Notes: generated by a model not told the origin, from the letters alone. 56,178 nt of DNA from Fibrobacter intestinalis (GCF_900167415.1 NZ_FUWU01000009.1:1-56178), one strand, 5' to 3'. Counted from the stretch's first letter, positions 1 to 8,569 are shown. A program made the numbers and translations.

Positions 1-227
1 TTTTAGAAAACCTTGCAATAATTTCACAGGGTAGAAATCAGTTTTTCCCAATAGTTATGCGGGCTGGGCGGGATTTTAAGGGAGGACTATTTAGTTATGA
101 GTTATTAGTTTTCAGTTCCAACTCCCAACTTTCAACTAATCGAAGGGCGCTAACCCCAAACTTGCGTGAAGCGAATTTTGTATATCGGTCCCTTTAATCG
201 CCTGATTTGCCGGGTGCGCTAGTGTGC

Positions 228-257
228 AAAAAAATCCCGGCTTTGGCCGGGATTTTT
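228..257 (-). terminator. Rho-independent terminator of the porin-like gene
   Basis: An 8-bp perfect stem (ATCCCGGC at 234-241 and GCCGGGAT at 246-253) with a TTTG loop is flanked by an A-run and a T-run, so it could work on either strand. It lies 20 bases past the stop of the leftward gene ending at 277. The stretch 1-227 to its left has no convincing gene; 85-140 holds degenerate direct repeats of the agttgggagttgg/agttatgagttatt kind, also seen near 23650 and 44665. Confidence 0.8.
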
Positions 258-276
258 CAAATCGTTTCCGATGCGA

Positions 277-1827
277 TTAGTGGATGGTGCCGATCAGGTT
301 GCCGGTAAATCCGTAGTCGCGGGAAGTGCCGTAGCTGTGCGCACCGAAAGAAAGCGTGAAGCGTTTGGTCAGCGGCTTTTCGATGTAGAACGCGGCGAGA
401 ACGTCTTTCACGTGCTTCTTGTCTTTGTCCGCATAATCGGTTTCTGCACGGTCGTGGATGTATTCCGCTTCGAGAATGATGCGGTAGTCGCGCGGCGTAA
501 ACAGGATGCCGCCGGTAATCGGGGCCACGAGATCCTTGGTGCGGGTGCGCTTTTTGCCAAAGCGGTCTTTGTAGGTTTCTTCGGCGTCAATGCCCATCAG
601 CGCGCCTTCCAGGAAGAAGTAGGCGAGGTCGTTTACAATCGGCGTCTTGCCCTGCAAAGAAATCGTGTGCTGCACGTCGGTATCGTCGTCGTGGACAATG
701 TCGAACACGTTTGTGCGGTAGCCCAGATCCAAGTTCAGAAATTCAATGCCCGAAAGATCGTGGAAACGGAACATCAAACGGAGATCGCCGGTGTTGAGAT
801 TCGGCGTCGTGCTGATGAACGCCACGTCCATCGACATGGTTTCCGTCGGCGTGAACGAGAACTGGAGAGCGTTTTCGCTGTTGGTTCCGCTCTTGAATCC
901 GTTGTAGTAGCCATCGACGTAGTTACCGAAGTAGTCGCCATTCTTCTGTGTGAATTCCCAACGACCGAGCTTGATGGCCGCATAGCGGGTATGCTGCTCG
1001 GCGTAAGCTTCGTGGATTTCAAACAGGTCGCGATATTCATAGGTATCGGACGTGTCGCCGTTGGCGGTATGGTGCGTGTGGTACTGGTTGTCTTGCAGGT
1101 CGCCCGGATACATATAAATCAAGATGCGACCGTTGAAATCATTTGAACGGGTTTCCAAACCGAGGTTGGCGCGTCCCCACCATTCTTCGAGGTTGTCGCT
1201 GTTCTTGTCGTCTTCGCTGACCCAGAGGGTTTTTCCCGCCTGGATTTCAAAGCTGGCGTTGATGTCAAATTCAAATTGGCCCGCTTTCAAGAGGGGTTCT
1301 CTTTTCTTCTTTTTCTTTTTGGGTTCGGAATCGGCAGCTGCCATCGACATATCCGGAGCGGGCTGCGCTTTTTTTACAGCTTTTGCGGTGTCGGCTTTAG
1401 CGACTGGTTCCGCCTTAACGGAATCCGCCGCCACGTTTGCCGCTTCGGCTTCGAGGGCCTTTGCGGAATCGGCCTGTGCTACTGGTGCCGCCTTGACGGA
1501 ATCCGCTGTAGCATTTACCGCTTCGGCTTCGGGCGCCTTTGCGGAGTCGGCCTGCGCGACGGTTTCCGCCTTGACGGAATCCGCAGTTGCATTTGCCGCT
1601 TCAGCTTCGGGCGCCTTTGCGGAGTCGGCCTGCGCGACGGTTTCCGCCTTGACGGAATCCGCTGCCACATTTGTCGCTTCGGCTTCGGGCGCCTTTACGG
1701 AGTCGGCCTGCGCGACCGGTGCCGTTTTTGTCGTATCGAGCGCGGGCTGCGCTGCGGTGGCCACTGGTGCCGCCTGGGCGAACAGTGTCGTCGCCATTGC
1801 AAGGGAAGCAAGTAGGACTTTGTTCAT
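277..1827 (-). CDS. Porin-like outer-membrane protein with an Ala/Glu-rich repeat N-terminus
   Basis: 516 residues, function not identified. An N-terminal signal peptide (MNKVLLASLAMATTLFAQA) is followed by an Ala/Asp/Ser/Lys/Glu-rich low-complexity segment at about residues 36-155, built of four near-identical 26-residue units (78 bp each, roughly 1405-1722), then a Lys6-Arg patch. From about residue 185 the protein alternates aromatic and polar residues (QFEFDINASFEIQAGKTLW, GRILIYMYPG, YRIILEAEYIH) and ends in an aromatic-rich strand, as expected of an outer-membrane beta-barrel. By inference the repeat would be a flexible periplasmic or wall-binding spacer. The ribosome site AAGGAGAC sits 5-12 bases upstream of the ATG, supporting the start. 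It is a single-gene unit with its own terminator at 228-257. Related families could be porins or phosphate-selective-like barrels; I cannot choose. Confidence 0.75.
   Translation of the reverse strand: MNKVLLASLAMATTLFAQAAPVATAAQPALDTTKTAPVAQADSVKAPEAEATNVAADSVKAETVAQADSAKAPEAEAANATADSVKAETVAQADSAKAPEAEAVNATADSVKAAPVAQADSAKALEAEAANVAADSVKAEPVAKADTAKAVKKAQPAPDMSMAAADSEPKKKKKKREPLLKAGQFEFDINASFEIQAGKTLWVSEDDKNSDNLEEWWGRANLGLETRSNDFNGRILIYMYPGDLQDNQYHTHHTANGDTSDTYEYRDLFEIHEAYAEQHTRYAAIKLGRWEFTQKNGDYFGNYVDGYYNGFKSGTNSENALQFSFTPTETMSMDVAFISTTPNLNTGDLRLMFRFHDLSGIEFLNLDLGYRTNVFDIVHDDDTDVQHTISLQGKTPIVNDLAYFFLEGALMGIDAEETYKDRFGKKRTRTKDLVAPITGGILFTPRDYRIILEAEYIHDRAETDYADKDKKHVKDVLAAFYIEKPLTKRFTLSFGAHSYGTSRDYGFTGNLIGTIH
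1405..1722 (-). repeat. 78-bp tandem repeat inside the porin-like gene
   Basis: About four copies of a 78-bp unit lie end to end; for example GCGGAGTCGG recurs at 1541 and 1619. The unit length is a multiple of three, so the encoded 26-residue peptide (containing ADSVKAE and ADSAKAPEAEA) is repeated in frame. Copies differ by a few substitutions. Such in-frame tandem repeats commonly gain and lose copies by slippage. Confidence 0.8.
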
Positions 1828-1888
1828 GGATGTCTCCTTTTTATGCGTAATTCAAACAAAATAATAACAATAATTCTTGCGGAATTTG

Positions 1889-1895
1889 TAATTTG
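1889..1895 (+). promoter_or_regulatory. Possible promoter element just before the PIN-domain gene
   Basis: TAATTTG lies 5 bases before the ATG at 1901 and no Shine-Dalgarno sequence is visible. If it acts as a -10/-7 box, transcription would begin at or next to the start codon, giving a leaderless message. The site lies in the divergent gap shared with the porin-like gene. Confidence 0.3.
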
Positions 1896-1900
1896 TCCCC

Positions 1901-2335
1901 ATGATTCGAGTCGAAAAATCCAGAATCCTTTTTTTAGACGAAAAACCGATTCGGCGGTTGCTGGAATTTCGGTCGGACTATTATCCGGTGATGCTCCGGA
2001 TTCTCGACATCGTCTATGAACGCCAGATCCAGATGGTCGCCTCTCCCATTTCGTTGGCGAATCTTTCCGCCCGTGCTTACGAGAAAGGTCTTGCTGTGCT
2101 GGCTCGGGAATTGAAGGAGTTTTTCACGAACAGCGCACAGTTCCGACTGCGGGAAACGGATGCGGAAATCGCGCTCCTCTCTGCCGAATACCGGGTGAAG
2201 TACAAACTCTCTTTTGAAGATTCCTTGCAGCTTTCGACGGCTTTCGTTTCGGGCGCAGACCTCGTGCTGACGGAAAATGCCGCCTGGAAAGAAGTGGACG
2301 GTCTAAGCGTCGTGACTTTGGACGAATTGCTTTAA
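1901..2335 (+). CDS. PIN-domain-like protein (VapC-type fold), no antitoxin partner seen
   Basis: 144 residues. An acidic residue after the first strand (LFLDEK, D13), a later acidic helix (SFEDSLQLSTAF, D107) and a final GADLVLTEN..W segment (D120, E125) follow the pattern of PIN-fold ribonucleases, which use three or four acidic residues to hold a metal ion. The last position reads TEN rather than the usual T-x-D, so activity is uncertain. VapC toxins normally pair with a small antitoxin gene just upstream; here the upstream gap of 73 bases is too small for one and the gene stands alone. It may be a solitary PIN RNase or an orphaned toxin. Confidence 0.65.
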   Translation: MIRVEKSRILFLDEKPIRRLLEFRSDYYPVMLRILDIVYERQIQMVASPISLANLSARAYEKGLAVLARELKEFFTNSAQFRLRETDAEIALLSAEYRVKYKLSFEDSLQLSTAFVSGADLVLTENAAWKEVDGLSVVTLDELL

Positions 2336-2656
2336 GGGCGTGCCCCGCCTTGGTCGGCGGGTCGGCGAGCTGCGGGCTGCCTTCCAGTCGGTGCTACGCA
2401 CTGGCGCGGAAATTTTCAGCCGGGTTCCGCGCCCCCCTCCGCATGTCTCACGCGGTTTCTGGCTGCAAGCAAAGAAAGAAATGCGGAAAACCCGGCTTCG
2501 GACAAGACGCTCGGATTGCAAAATTTTATATTTGCAAAAAAAAACGGGCGCTTGCGTTCCCAAGAGGAAAGTTCTGGATTAGTCTTTGCCGATTCCGCTT
2601 TCTGAAGGCGGCGAAAGTTTGGCCCGGCAAAAGAAGGAAACTCGTTCGGAGTCATC
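2336..2656. other. Gene-free gap before gatB with a dispersed GC-rich repeat
   Basis: No convincing gene. The left part (2337-2400) carries GGCGTGCCCCGCC followed by GGCGGGTCGG, which recurs inverted at about 55455-55482, so it is a dispersed repeat. The right part holds TATATTTG at 2527-2534, a likely promoter element for gatB with a leader of about 115 bases. Confidence 0.55.
2527..2534 (+). promoter_or_regulatory. Putative -7/-10 element TATATTTG upstream of gatB
   Basis: TATATTTG matches the Bacteroidota-type -7 consensus TAnnTTTG. The same octamer occurs before the fibro-slime gene (8518), the tRNA gene (31156) and ruvX (55623). No clear TTG -33 box is found at the ideal distance, so the call is tentative. 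Confidence 0.4.
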
Positions 2657-4111
2657 ATGTCTAAGTATTATCCTGTCATCGGTCTTGAAATCCATTGCCA
2701 GCTGGCGACCAAAACGAAAATGTTCTGCGGCTGCGAAATCGAAGTCAATACGAATCCGAATAAGCACGTTTGCCCTGTCTGCCTGGGGTTTCCCGGGGCG
2801 ATGCCGGTTCCCAACAAGAAGGCTGTGGAATTTGCCATCCGTCTGGGACTCGCCCTGCACTGCGAAATCGATTTGAATGCGATGTGGACCCGCAAGAACT
2901 ACTTTTACCCGGATTTGCCGAAAGGCTACCAGATAACCCAGACCGGTGGACTTCCCATTTACGACCATCCGATTTGCAGCAAGGGCTGGCTGGAAATCAA
3001 GCGTTCGGATGGCGTTGTTCGTCGCATTGGCATCACGCGTATCCACATGGAAGAAGATGCGGGAAAGCTGGTTCACGACATGAGTCCCACGGGCAGCCAC
3101 TTTGACGCCAACCGTTGCGGAACTCCTCTTTGTGAAATCGTGACGGAACCCGATATCCGCAGTCCAGAGGAAGCGGTTCTCACTTTCAAAAAAATCAAGC
3201 AGATTCTGGAATACACGGGAGTTTCCCATGCGAATATGGAAAACGGCAACATCCGCTGCGACGGCAACATTTCCATTCGCCCGAGCGAAGACGCTCCATA
3301 CGGGACCCGCGCCGAAATCAAGAACCTAAACAGCTTTACGAACCTGGAAAAGGCGCTGACCGCCGAATTGCTTTTGCAGACGGTCACTCTTGACGCCGGT
3401 CGGGAAGTGCAGCAGAGCACCAAACGCTACGATCCGAATGCGGACAAGACCATTGTCATCCGTTCCAAGGAAGATGCGCCGGACTACAAGTATTTCCCCG
3501 AACCGGACATGGTGCGCCTGGTAACGGATCCGTCGGTGGTCGAAGAAATCCGTCGGACTCTTCCGGAATTGCCGGACGCCCGTTTTGCACGCTTCTTGCA
3601 GGAATACAAATTGACGGAATATGACGCTCAGGTTTTGACGGATGAAATCCACGTCAGCAACTGGTTCGATTCGGCGGCGAAGACCTGCAAGAATCCGAAG
3701 ATGCTCGCGAACTGGGTCATTACGGAACTGCTTTGCGAAGTGAAGGAGCTGGAAGGTGGCTTTGATGCGGTCAAGGTCCGGCCCGAACAGCTTTCCGCTC
3801 TGGTGAACTTGATCGAAGACGGGACCATCAACGGAAAAATTGCCAAGCAAGTCTTTGCCGAAATGTTTGCGTCGGGAAAAGATCCGGAGGTGATCGTCAA
3901 GGAAAAAGGTCTGGTGCAGATTACGGACACGGGTGCCATCGAAAAAACGGTGCGCGAAGTCGTGGAAAAGAACGCCGCCCAGTTCGCCGAATTTAAGGCG
4001 GGCAAGGTCGCTCTCAAGGGATTTTTTGTCGGTCAGGTCATAAAAAGTTCCGGCGGCAAAGCAAACCCGAAGATTGTAAACCAGATTCTCGACAAGCTTG
4101 CGCAGGAATAG
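2657..4111 (+). CDS. gatB: Asp-tRNA(Asn)/Glu-tRNA(Gln) amidotransferase subunit B
   Basis: 484 residues, the normal length. GatB is the tRNA-binding and kinase subunit of the GatCAB complex, which turns Glu-tRNA(Gln) (and Asp-tRNA(Asn)) into the correctly charged Gln- or Asn-tRNA in the cytoplasm. Visible landmarks are VIGLEIHCQL at the N-terminus, the Cys pairs in MFCGC and CPVCLGFPG that form the zinc site, MEEDAGKL in the catalytic cradle, and a C-terminal helical YqeY-like tail of about 150 residues ending GGKANPKIVNQILDKL. gatA and gatC are not nearby, so the subunits are encoded apart. The start is the ATG after GGAGTCATC. A small membrane-protein gene follows after six bases and may be co-transcribed. 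Confidence 0.97.
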   Translation: MSKYYPVIGLEIHCQLATKTKMFCGCEIEVNTNPNKHVCPVCLGFPGAMPVPNKKAVEFAIRLGLALHCEIDLNAMWTRKNYFYPDLPKGYQITQTGGLPIYDHPICSKGWLEIKRSDGVVRRIGITRIHMEEDAGKLVHDMSPTGSHFDANRCGTPLCEIVTEPDIRSPEEAVLTFKKIKQILEYTGVSHANMENGNIRCDGNISIRPSEDAPYGTRAEIKNLNSFTNLEKALTAELLLQTVTLDAGREVQQSTKRYDPNADKTIVIRSKEDAPDYKYFPEPDMVRLVTDPSVVEEIRRTLPELPDARFARFLQEYKLTEYDAQVLTDEIHVSNWFDSAAKTCKNPKMLANWVITELLCEVKELEGGFDAVKVRPEQLSALVNLIEDGTINGKIAKQVFAEMFASGKDPEVIVKEKGLVQITDTGAIEKTVREVVEKNAAQFAEFKAGKVALKGFFVGQVIKSSGGKANPKIVNQILDKLAQE

Positions 4112-4117
4112 TTTCTT

Positions 4118-4465
4118 TTGCCGCAGAAAATTTCGAAAAGCCCTTTCCGAGTTCCCTCTTTCGGAGGGGCTTTTGTGTTGGTTCTGCTACTGCTTTTCGC
4201 TGTTGCGGCTCCCGCCGCGGATTCGTTCGATTCCACTTACATCAATACGCTGAACATGACGGACGAAGAAATCGCCGAGGTTTACGGTGTGGATTCCACC
4301 AAGATCCAGGTGAAGCCGACACGGCAGGAATTGCAAGAAGAAAAGGAACCGCAATATGTCATCCGAGAATACAATCACCGGGAGCAGGTGATTGTTGGCG
4401 TCTCGGTCATGCTTTGCGTGGCGCTCGCGATGGTGATGATGAACAATTACAATCCGATGCGCTGA
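4118..4465 (+). CDS. Small membrane protein of unknown function
   Basis: 115 residues from a TTG start six bases after gatB; no better start is visible. Residues about 16-33 are a hydrophobic segment (VLVLLLLFAVAAPAA) that could be a signal peptide, residues 35-85 are polar and acidic, and residues about 90-108 form a second hydrophobic helix (VIVGVSVMLCVALAMVMM). That suggests a periplasmic loop with a C-terminal membrane anchor. I do not recognise the family. Its 3' end overlaps the convergent hflX gene by 59 bases. Confidence 0.55.
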   Translation: MPQKISKSPFRVPSFGGAFVLVLLLLFAVAAPAADSFDSTYINTLNMTDEEIAEVYGVDSTKIQVKPTRQELQEEKEPQYVIREYNHREQVIVGVSVMLCVALAMVMMNNYNPMR

Positions 4466-5561
4466 TTTTTTCCCAATCCTGCATGGCAGAAATCAGTTTT
4501 TGCTTAAGTGCTTCCATGCCGATGTTTTCTTTCGCACTGATTTGCAGAGCTTCGGGATAGTGCGCAAGAAGTTCCTTTCGCCGTTCCTCCGAAGCGGCTT
4601 CCGCCTTGTTGAAAGCGATGATGCGAGGCACTTTTTCATCCACGAGTTCCTGTAAAATCCGGTGGGTAATTTCCAGATGCTCTTCATAATCGTTTGCAGT
4701 CGCATCGACGACATTTAAAATGCAGTTCGCATTGCTCGCTGCGCTGAGCGTGCTTTTGAAAGTGTCCAAAAGATGGGGCGGCAATTTGCGGATGAATCCC
4801 ACCGTATCGGATAGCAAAATGAATTTTCCGTCGCCGACGTAGAGTTTTCGCATGGTGTTGTCGAGGGTCGCGAAAAGCTGGTCTTTCACATAGACGGAGC
4901 TGCTGGTCAGGCGATTGGTCAGAGTGCTTTTGCCCGCATTGGTGTAGCCGACGATGCCGACTTGAAAAATGCCTTTGCGGCGTTCCGCTTGACGTTCTCG
5001 GGCACTTTCGATTTTTTCCAGTTTCTTTTTGAGCTCCTGGATTTTTTTGCGGATAATCCGACGGTCGGTTTCAAGCTGCGTTTCGCCGGGGCCGTTCATG
5101 CCGATGCCCTTTCCGCCCGCTTGTCGGGAAAGGTGCGTCCAGGCGTGAGAAAGTCGCGGAACCAGGTACTGGAGCTGGGCGACTTCCACCATCAGGCGGC
5201 TTTCCGCCGTCACGGCATGCTTGGCAAAAATAGCGAGAATGATGCCCGTTCGATCGAGAACTTTGATTCCCGGAAGGCGTTCTTCGAGATTGCGTACTTG
5301 CGAACCGGAAAGATCTTCGTCGAAAACGAGCAGCTTGGCGTTTTCTTCGTCGAGCGCGGCTCGGATTTCCTGTACTTTTCCTTCGCCGATAAGGGTCGCC
5401 GGGTTGAACGCTTGGACTCTTTGTAAAAATGTGCGGCAGACGACGGCACCTGCGGTTTCGGCAAGGCGTTCCAGTTCGGACAGGTGTTCTTCGGCAGTGC
5501 TTTTTCGGATGTTCGGTGTAACAATGCCAACAAGGATGGCGTTTTCTAAAGTTTGTTGCAT
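4407..5561 (-). CDS. hflX: GTPase HflX
   Basis: 384 residues. HflX is a ribosome-associated GTPase that binds the 50S subunit and splits stalled or stressed ribosomes. The N-terminal HflX domain (residues 1-195) includes NPATLIGEGKVQEI, DRTGIILAIFAKHA, and the glycine-rich RQAGGKGIGMNGPGETQLETDRR, followed by a charged coiled coil. The G domain has Walker A GYTNAGKS at 205-212, switch II SDTVGFIRKLPPHL, and a G4 motif reading NKAE instead of the usual NKxD. Glu at that position occurs in some GTPases but may alter base specificity. TAAATTTG (5588-5581 on this strand) and GGGAG before the ATG support the start. Confidence 0.93.
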   Translation of the reverse strand: MQQTLENAILVGIVTPNIRKSTAEEHLSELERLAETAGAVVCRTFLQRVQAFNPATLIGEGKVQEIRAALDEENAKLLVFDEDLSGSQVRNLEERLPGIKVLDRTGIILAIFAKHAVTAESRLMVEVAQLQYLVPRLSHAWTHLSRQAGGKGIGMNGPGETQLETDRRIIRKKIQELKKKLEKIESARERQAERRKGIFQVGIVGYTNAGKSTLTNRLTSSSVYVKDQLFATLDNTMRKLYVGDGKFILLSDTVGFIRKLPPHLLDTFKSTLSAASNANCILNVVDATANDYEEHLEITHRILQELVDEKVPRIIAFNKAEAASEERRKELLAHYPEALQISAKENIGMEALKQKLISAMQDWEKISASDCNCSSSPSRAPRKA

Positions 5562-5866
5562 ATAGGGAATCTCCCGAATTCAAATTTAGAGGAATCGGAT
5601 TTATTTATCGAAGATGATTTTCAAAGAGGACTTGAAAATGGAAATCGGTTTCTTAATGGATATTCATTGTCGTAACATTCAATTTGGATTTTTTCAAAAT
5701 ATACATTAGAAGGTTTTCCCTGTCAAGATACTGTGCGCCTTCCCGCCGGATTTTATCTTGGAAAATCAGCTTGTACGGAGAAAGCTTGCGCCCTTTTGCC
5801 ATGCAAACCGGATTTTTCCAAGACAGCTTTTGTCAAAGCTTCGTTTCTTTTTTCAAGATTTTTCCG
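5562..5866. other. Gap between hflX and the dxs-like gene
   Basis: About 300 bases without a supported gene. The end near hflX carries its leftward promoter element (TAAATTTG on the minus strand at 5588-5581). The rest is AT-rich; I see no terminator, RNA or repeat in it. Confidence 0.4.
5581..5588 (-). promoter_or_regulatory. Putative -7 element of hflX
   Basis: On the minus strand the octamer TAAATTTG matches TAnnTTTG and lies about 20 bases before the hflX ATG, with GGGAG between it and the start. No good -33 TTG is visible. Confidence 0.4.
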
Positions 5867-7627
5867 TTATATTCCCGCGATGGATTCGGCGATGCCTTCC
5901 GATGTGATTCCCAGCGATTGCAGAAGCTCTTCGGGATTGTAACGGTCGTAAAATTTCTTTTCGAGCCCGTAAACTTTGACGCGAAGAGGAGAATCGGCAA
6001 GGTAGGTCGCCACTTTGGAACCAAAGCCGCCGTCGATAATGCCGTCTTCCAACGTGATGACTAGCGAATGGTTCTTTTTGAGGTTGTCCAGCGTCTGGGT
6101 ATCGATGTCCGAAGCGAATCTCGGATTGATGAGCGTCGGGACGAAATGCAATTTTTCCTGAATGGTTTTGGCAAGCGATTCGCCCCGCTGGAAAAAATCG
6201 CCGAGGGCGATGATCGCCACTTTTTCCCCGGCCTGTTCCGTTTTAAAACGAACTTGTGCGTAATCCGAATCGGCTGCGCGGGAATCTTCTATCACGCCGT
6301 TTCCCGGAATCAAGACGATGGTCGGGTGATCCTGCTGCTCGATGGCGTATTCTACCATGGACAGATATTCCGCTTTATTGGTCGGTGCGAGCACACGGAC
6401 ATTCGGAATGTTGCCGTAAATCGAGTTGATGTAAATGCCGAGATGCGTCACGTCGGTCAGCGTGTTGAAACTGGAATAATTGAGAATGACGGCGATGGGA
6501 TTATTGTTGATGGCTGTGTCCTGAGCCATCTGATCGTAAGTCCGCTGTAAAAAAGTCGCATTGGTCACGACGACGGGTTTTGCTCCGCGTTTTGCCGCCC
6601 CCGAAGCCATCGCGATGGCCTGTTCTTCGGCGATACCGACGTCGGCGTATTGGGAACCGAGCGCTTGCCGAATCGCAGGAGAAAGTCCGACCGAAGCGGG
6701 CATTGCCGGCGTAATCACCAGAAGTTTAGGGTCTTTTTTGGCTTTTTCGAGCAGATAGTTCGCAGTGATGGACTCATAACTTTCTCCGTCGCCCCAATCG
6801 ACTGTCGGCTTGCCACTGGCCCTGTCAAAGGGCGCGCACCAATGCCAGGCTTCCTTGTTTTCTTCGGCGAACGGGTAGCCTTTTCCTTTGAGGGTGTGGA
6901 TGTGCACGACGACAGGATGGTCGATGTCTTTCACTTTTTGGAAGGTTTGAATCAGGCTTTGGATGTCGTTGCCGTTCGGTTCATAAAGGTAATCGAACCC
7001 GAGCGCTTTGAAAAAATTCGGGTTGGCGTTTCCGTTGGAAAGGCGAAGGGCTTCCAGATTTTTATAGATGCCGCCGTGATTTTCGGCAATGGACATCTCG
7101 TTGTCGTTCACAATCACGATAAAGTTGGAATGCAGTTCGGAACCCGCATAATTCAAGGCTTCCAGAGCTTCGCCGCCCGAAAGGGAACCGTCGCCGATAA
7201 AAGCGATGATGTTTTCTTTTTCATGGGCGAGGTCGCGGGCTTTGGCAAGACCGGAAGCGAGGGAAATCGATGTAGAAGTATGCCCGACATTGAAAAAATC
7301 GTGTTCCGATTCGTCGGGATTTGTGTAGCCGGAATTTTCGTTCAGTTTGGCGCTGTCGATATAGCCGTTTTTTCTGCCAGTGATGATTTTGTGCGCATAG
7401 CTTTGGTGCGACACGTCAAAAACGATTTTGTCTTGAGGGGAAAGGAAAACGTAATGCAGGGCGATTTCCGCTTCGACCGTCCCGAAGTTGGGACCGAAAT
7501 GTCCGCCTTTTTGAGTGAGCCGATTGAAAAGCGCTTCGCGAATTTCTGCGGCGAGAACTTCTAGTTCAGAGGCGTTTAAATTTTTAACGTCGGCGGGGAA
7601 GTTGACTTTTTGCAAAATTTCGTACAT
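5867..7627 (-). CDS. 1-deoxy-D-xylulose-5-phosphate synthase-like thiamine enzyme (divergent)
   Basis: 586 residues, shorter than typical DXS (about 620-640). Order of motifs follows DXS: DVSHQSYAHKIITGR, GHTSTSISLASGLA, the thiamine diphosphate motif GDGSLSGGEALEAL with a following N-D-N, HTLKGKGYPF, then the pyrimidine domain with DVGIAEEQA (catalytic Glu) and FLQRTYDQ, and a transketolase C-terminal domain. DXS makes deoxyxylulose 5-phosphate from pyruvate and glyceraldehyde 3-phosphate for isoprenoid, thiamine and pyridoxal synthesis. However, the usual IDRAG..GADGQTHQG stretch reads ILNYSSFNTLTDVTHLG, and the usual YPRG reads IPGNG. Two phosphate-anchoring arginines and an aspartate of the acceptor site are therefore absent. 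It may be a paralogue with another acceptor. A minus-strand TATATTG at 7663-7657 is a plausible promoter. Confidence 0.8.
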   Translation of the reverse strand: MYEILQKVNFPADVKNLNASELEVLAAEIREALFNRLTQKGGHFGPNFGTVEAEIALHYVFLSPQDKIVFDVSHQSYAHKIITGRKNGYIDSAKLNENSGYTNPDESEHDFFNVGHTSTSISLASGLAKARDLAHEKENIIAFIGDGSLSGGEALEALNYAGSELHSNFIVIVNDNEMSIAENHGGIYKNLEALRLSNGNANPNFFKALGFDYLYEPNGNDIQSLIQTFQKVKDIDHPVVVHIHTLKGKGYPFAEENKEAWHWCAPFDRASGKPTVDWGDGESYESITANYLLEKAKKDPKLLVITPAMPASVGLSPAIRQALGSQYADVGIAEEQAIAMASGAAKRGAKPVVVTNATFLQRTYDQMAQDTAINNNPIAVILNYSSFNTLTDVTHLGIYINSIYGNIPNVRVLAPTNKAEYLSMVEYAIEQQDHPTIVLIPGNGVIEDSRAADSDYAQVRFKTEQAGEKVAIIALGDFFQRGESLAKTIQEKLHFVPTLINPRFASDIDTQTLDNLKKNHSLVITLEDGIIDGGFGSKVATYLADSPLRVKVYGLEKKFYDRYNPEELLQSLGITSEGIAESIAGI

Positions 7628-7656
7628 GAAAACCTCGTGTTTTGAATGCGATTATC

Positions 7657-7663
7657 AATATAC
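7657..7663 (-). promoter_or_regulatory. Putative promoter element of the dxs-like gene
   Basis: Minus-strand TATATTG lies about 30 bases before the ATG complement at 7627. It resembles the TATATTTG elements elsewhere in the window but lacks one T. Confidence 0.3.
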
Positions 7664-7737
7664 ATTCGAAAATGAAAATTGCAGTCGGCCTGTCCGCTTT
7701 GCTTGGAAAGCGATGAAGTCTCCCACAACGACTCGCT

Positions 7738-8376
7738 TCAATTCGCTTGCTCTTTTCTTTCGGAAATAAAATGCAATAGCGATTCCATCCATTCCTTTTT
7801 CGCTTGGGCGAGCTTTTCGATGGAAATCTCGTCGGCGGGGCTGGAGTCGCGCAGGGCTTTCAACTGGCGGTAGGCGTTGAGCATCTCGGCGGCTTGGGGA
7901 AAATCCGGCGTCAGATTTTGCAAAGCTTCTTCGATTTTTTCGTCGGAGTAGTAGCGCAAAACCCCTTGCAGATAGGTTCGGATAAATTCGTCGATATTGC
8001 CGTCTTCCTTTTGCTTTCGGGCGATTTCGAACTCAAACGGGCTGATTTTGTCCATCCATTCGGCTTCTCGGATGTATAAATCGTTATCCAAAGCGATGGC
8101 GTTTTCCTGCCTGGAGATGCGGAGCTGCTCGGCGAGTAGTGGACGGTAGGATTCCATGTCCACGTGGATTCCTTCCGCCAAGAGGAAAGCTCCCAGATTA
8201 TTCAGATTTTTTTCGGAAGGGGCTTCCAAAACGCGTTCCTTTAAAATGGCGAGTCTGGATTCCCGGGGGAGTGCCTGGAATCGGGGATTGTCCAAATCGG
8301 TTGCCCGCAGGTGCAGGACAAAGGCTCGAAAAAGAAGCAGGGCAAGGAGGAGAGTAAAAATAATAGCGGCGGTCAT
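7738..8376 (-). CDS. Membrane-anchored helical protein of unknown function
   Basis: 212 residues. An N-terminal hydrophobic helix (residues about 3-21, AAIIFTLLLALLLFRAFVLHL) anchors an otherwise charged, helix-rich domain with an evenly spaced Leu/Ala pattern (ILKERVLEAPSEKNLNNLGAFLL), which resembles a degenerate tetratricopeptide-type repeat (inference). No catalytic motif is recognised. It is separate from the dxs-like gene (110-base gap). No strong Shine-Dalgarno sequence precedes the ATG at 8376. Confidence 0.6.
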   Translation of the reverse strand: MTAAIIFTLLLALLLFRAFVLHLRATDLDNPRFQALPRESRLAILKERVLEAPSEKNLNNLGAFLLAEGIHVDMESYRPLLAEQLRISRQENAIALDNDLYIREAEWMDKISPFEFEIARKQKEDGNIDEFIRTYLQGVLRYYSDEKIEEALQNLTPDFPQAAEMLNAYRQLKALRDSSPADEISIEKLAQAKKEWMESLLHFISERKEQAN

Positions 8377-8517
8377 CGTGCTGTAATCTTAGAAAAACAG
8401 ATCATTATTCTCGGAAAGAAGCCGCGCTATTAAATGCTGTTGGTCACTCTTTTTTGCCTTTTTAGGGAAATTCGTAAAAAAAAGATTGCGGAAAGAATCG
8501 ATTGAAGCGAAAAGTTT

Positions 8518-8525
8518 TATATTTG
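8518..8525 (+). promoter_or_regulatory. Putative -7 element of the fibro-slime gene
   Basis: TATATTTG, the same octamer as at 2527, 31156 and 55623, lies 45 bases before the chosen start at 8570 and gives a short leader containing the ribosome site GGTGGAG. Confidence 0.45.
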
Positions 8526-8569
8526 GGGGAAATATATTCCTACACCCTTTTTTGGTGGAGATTGTGTAC

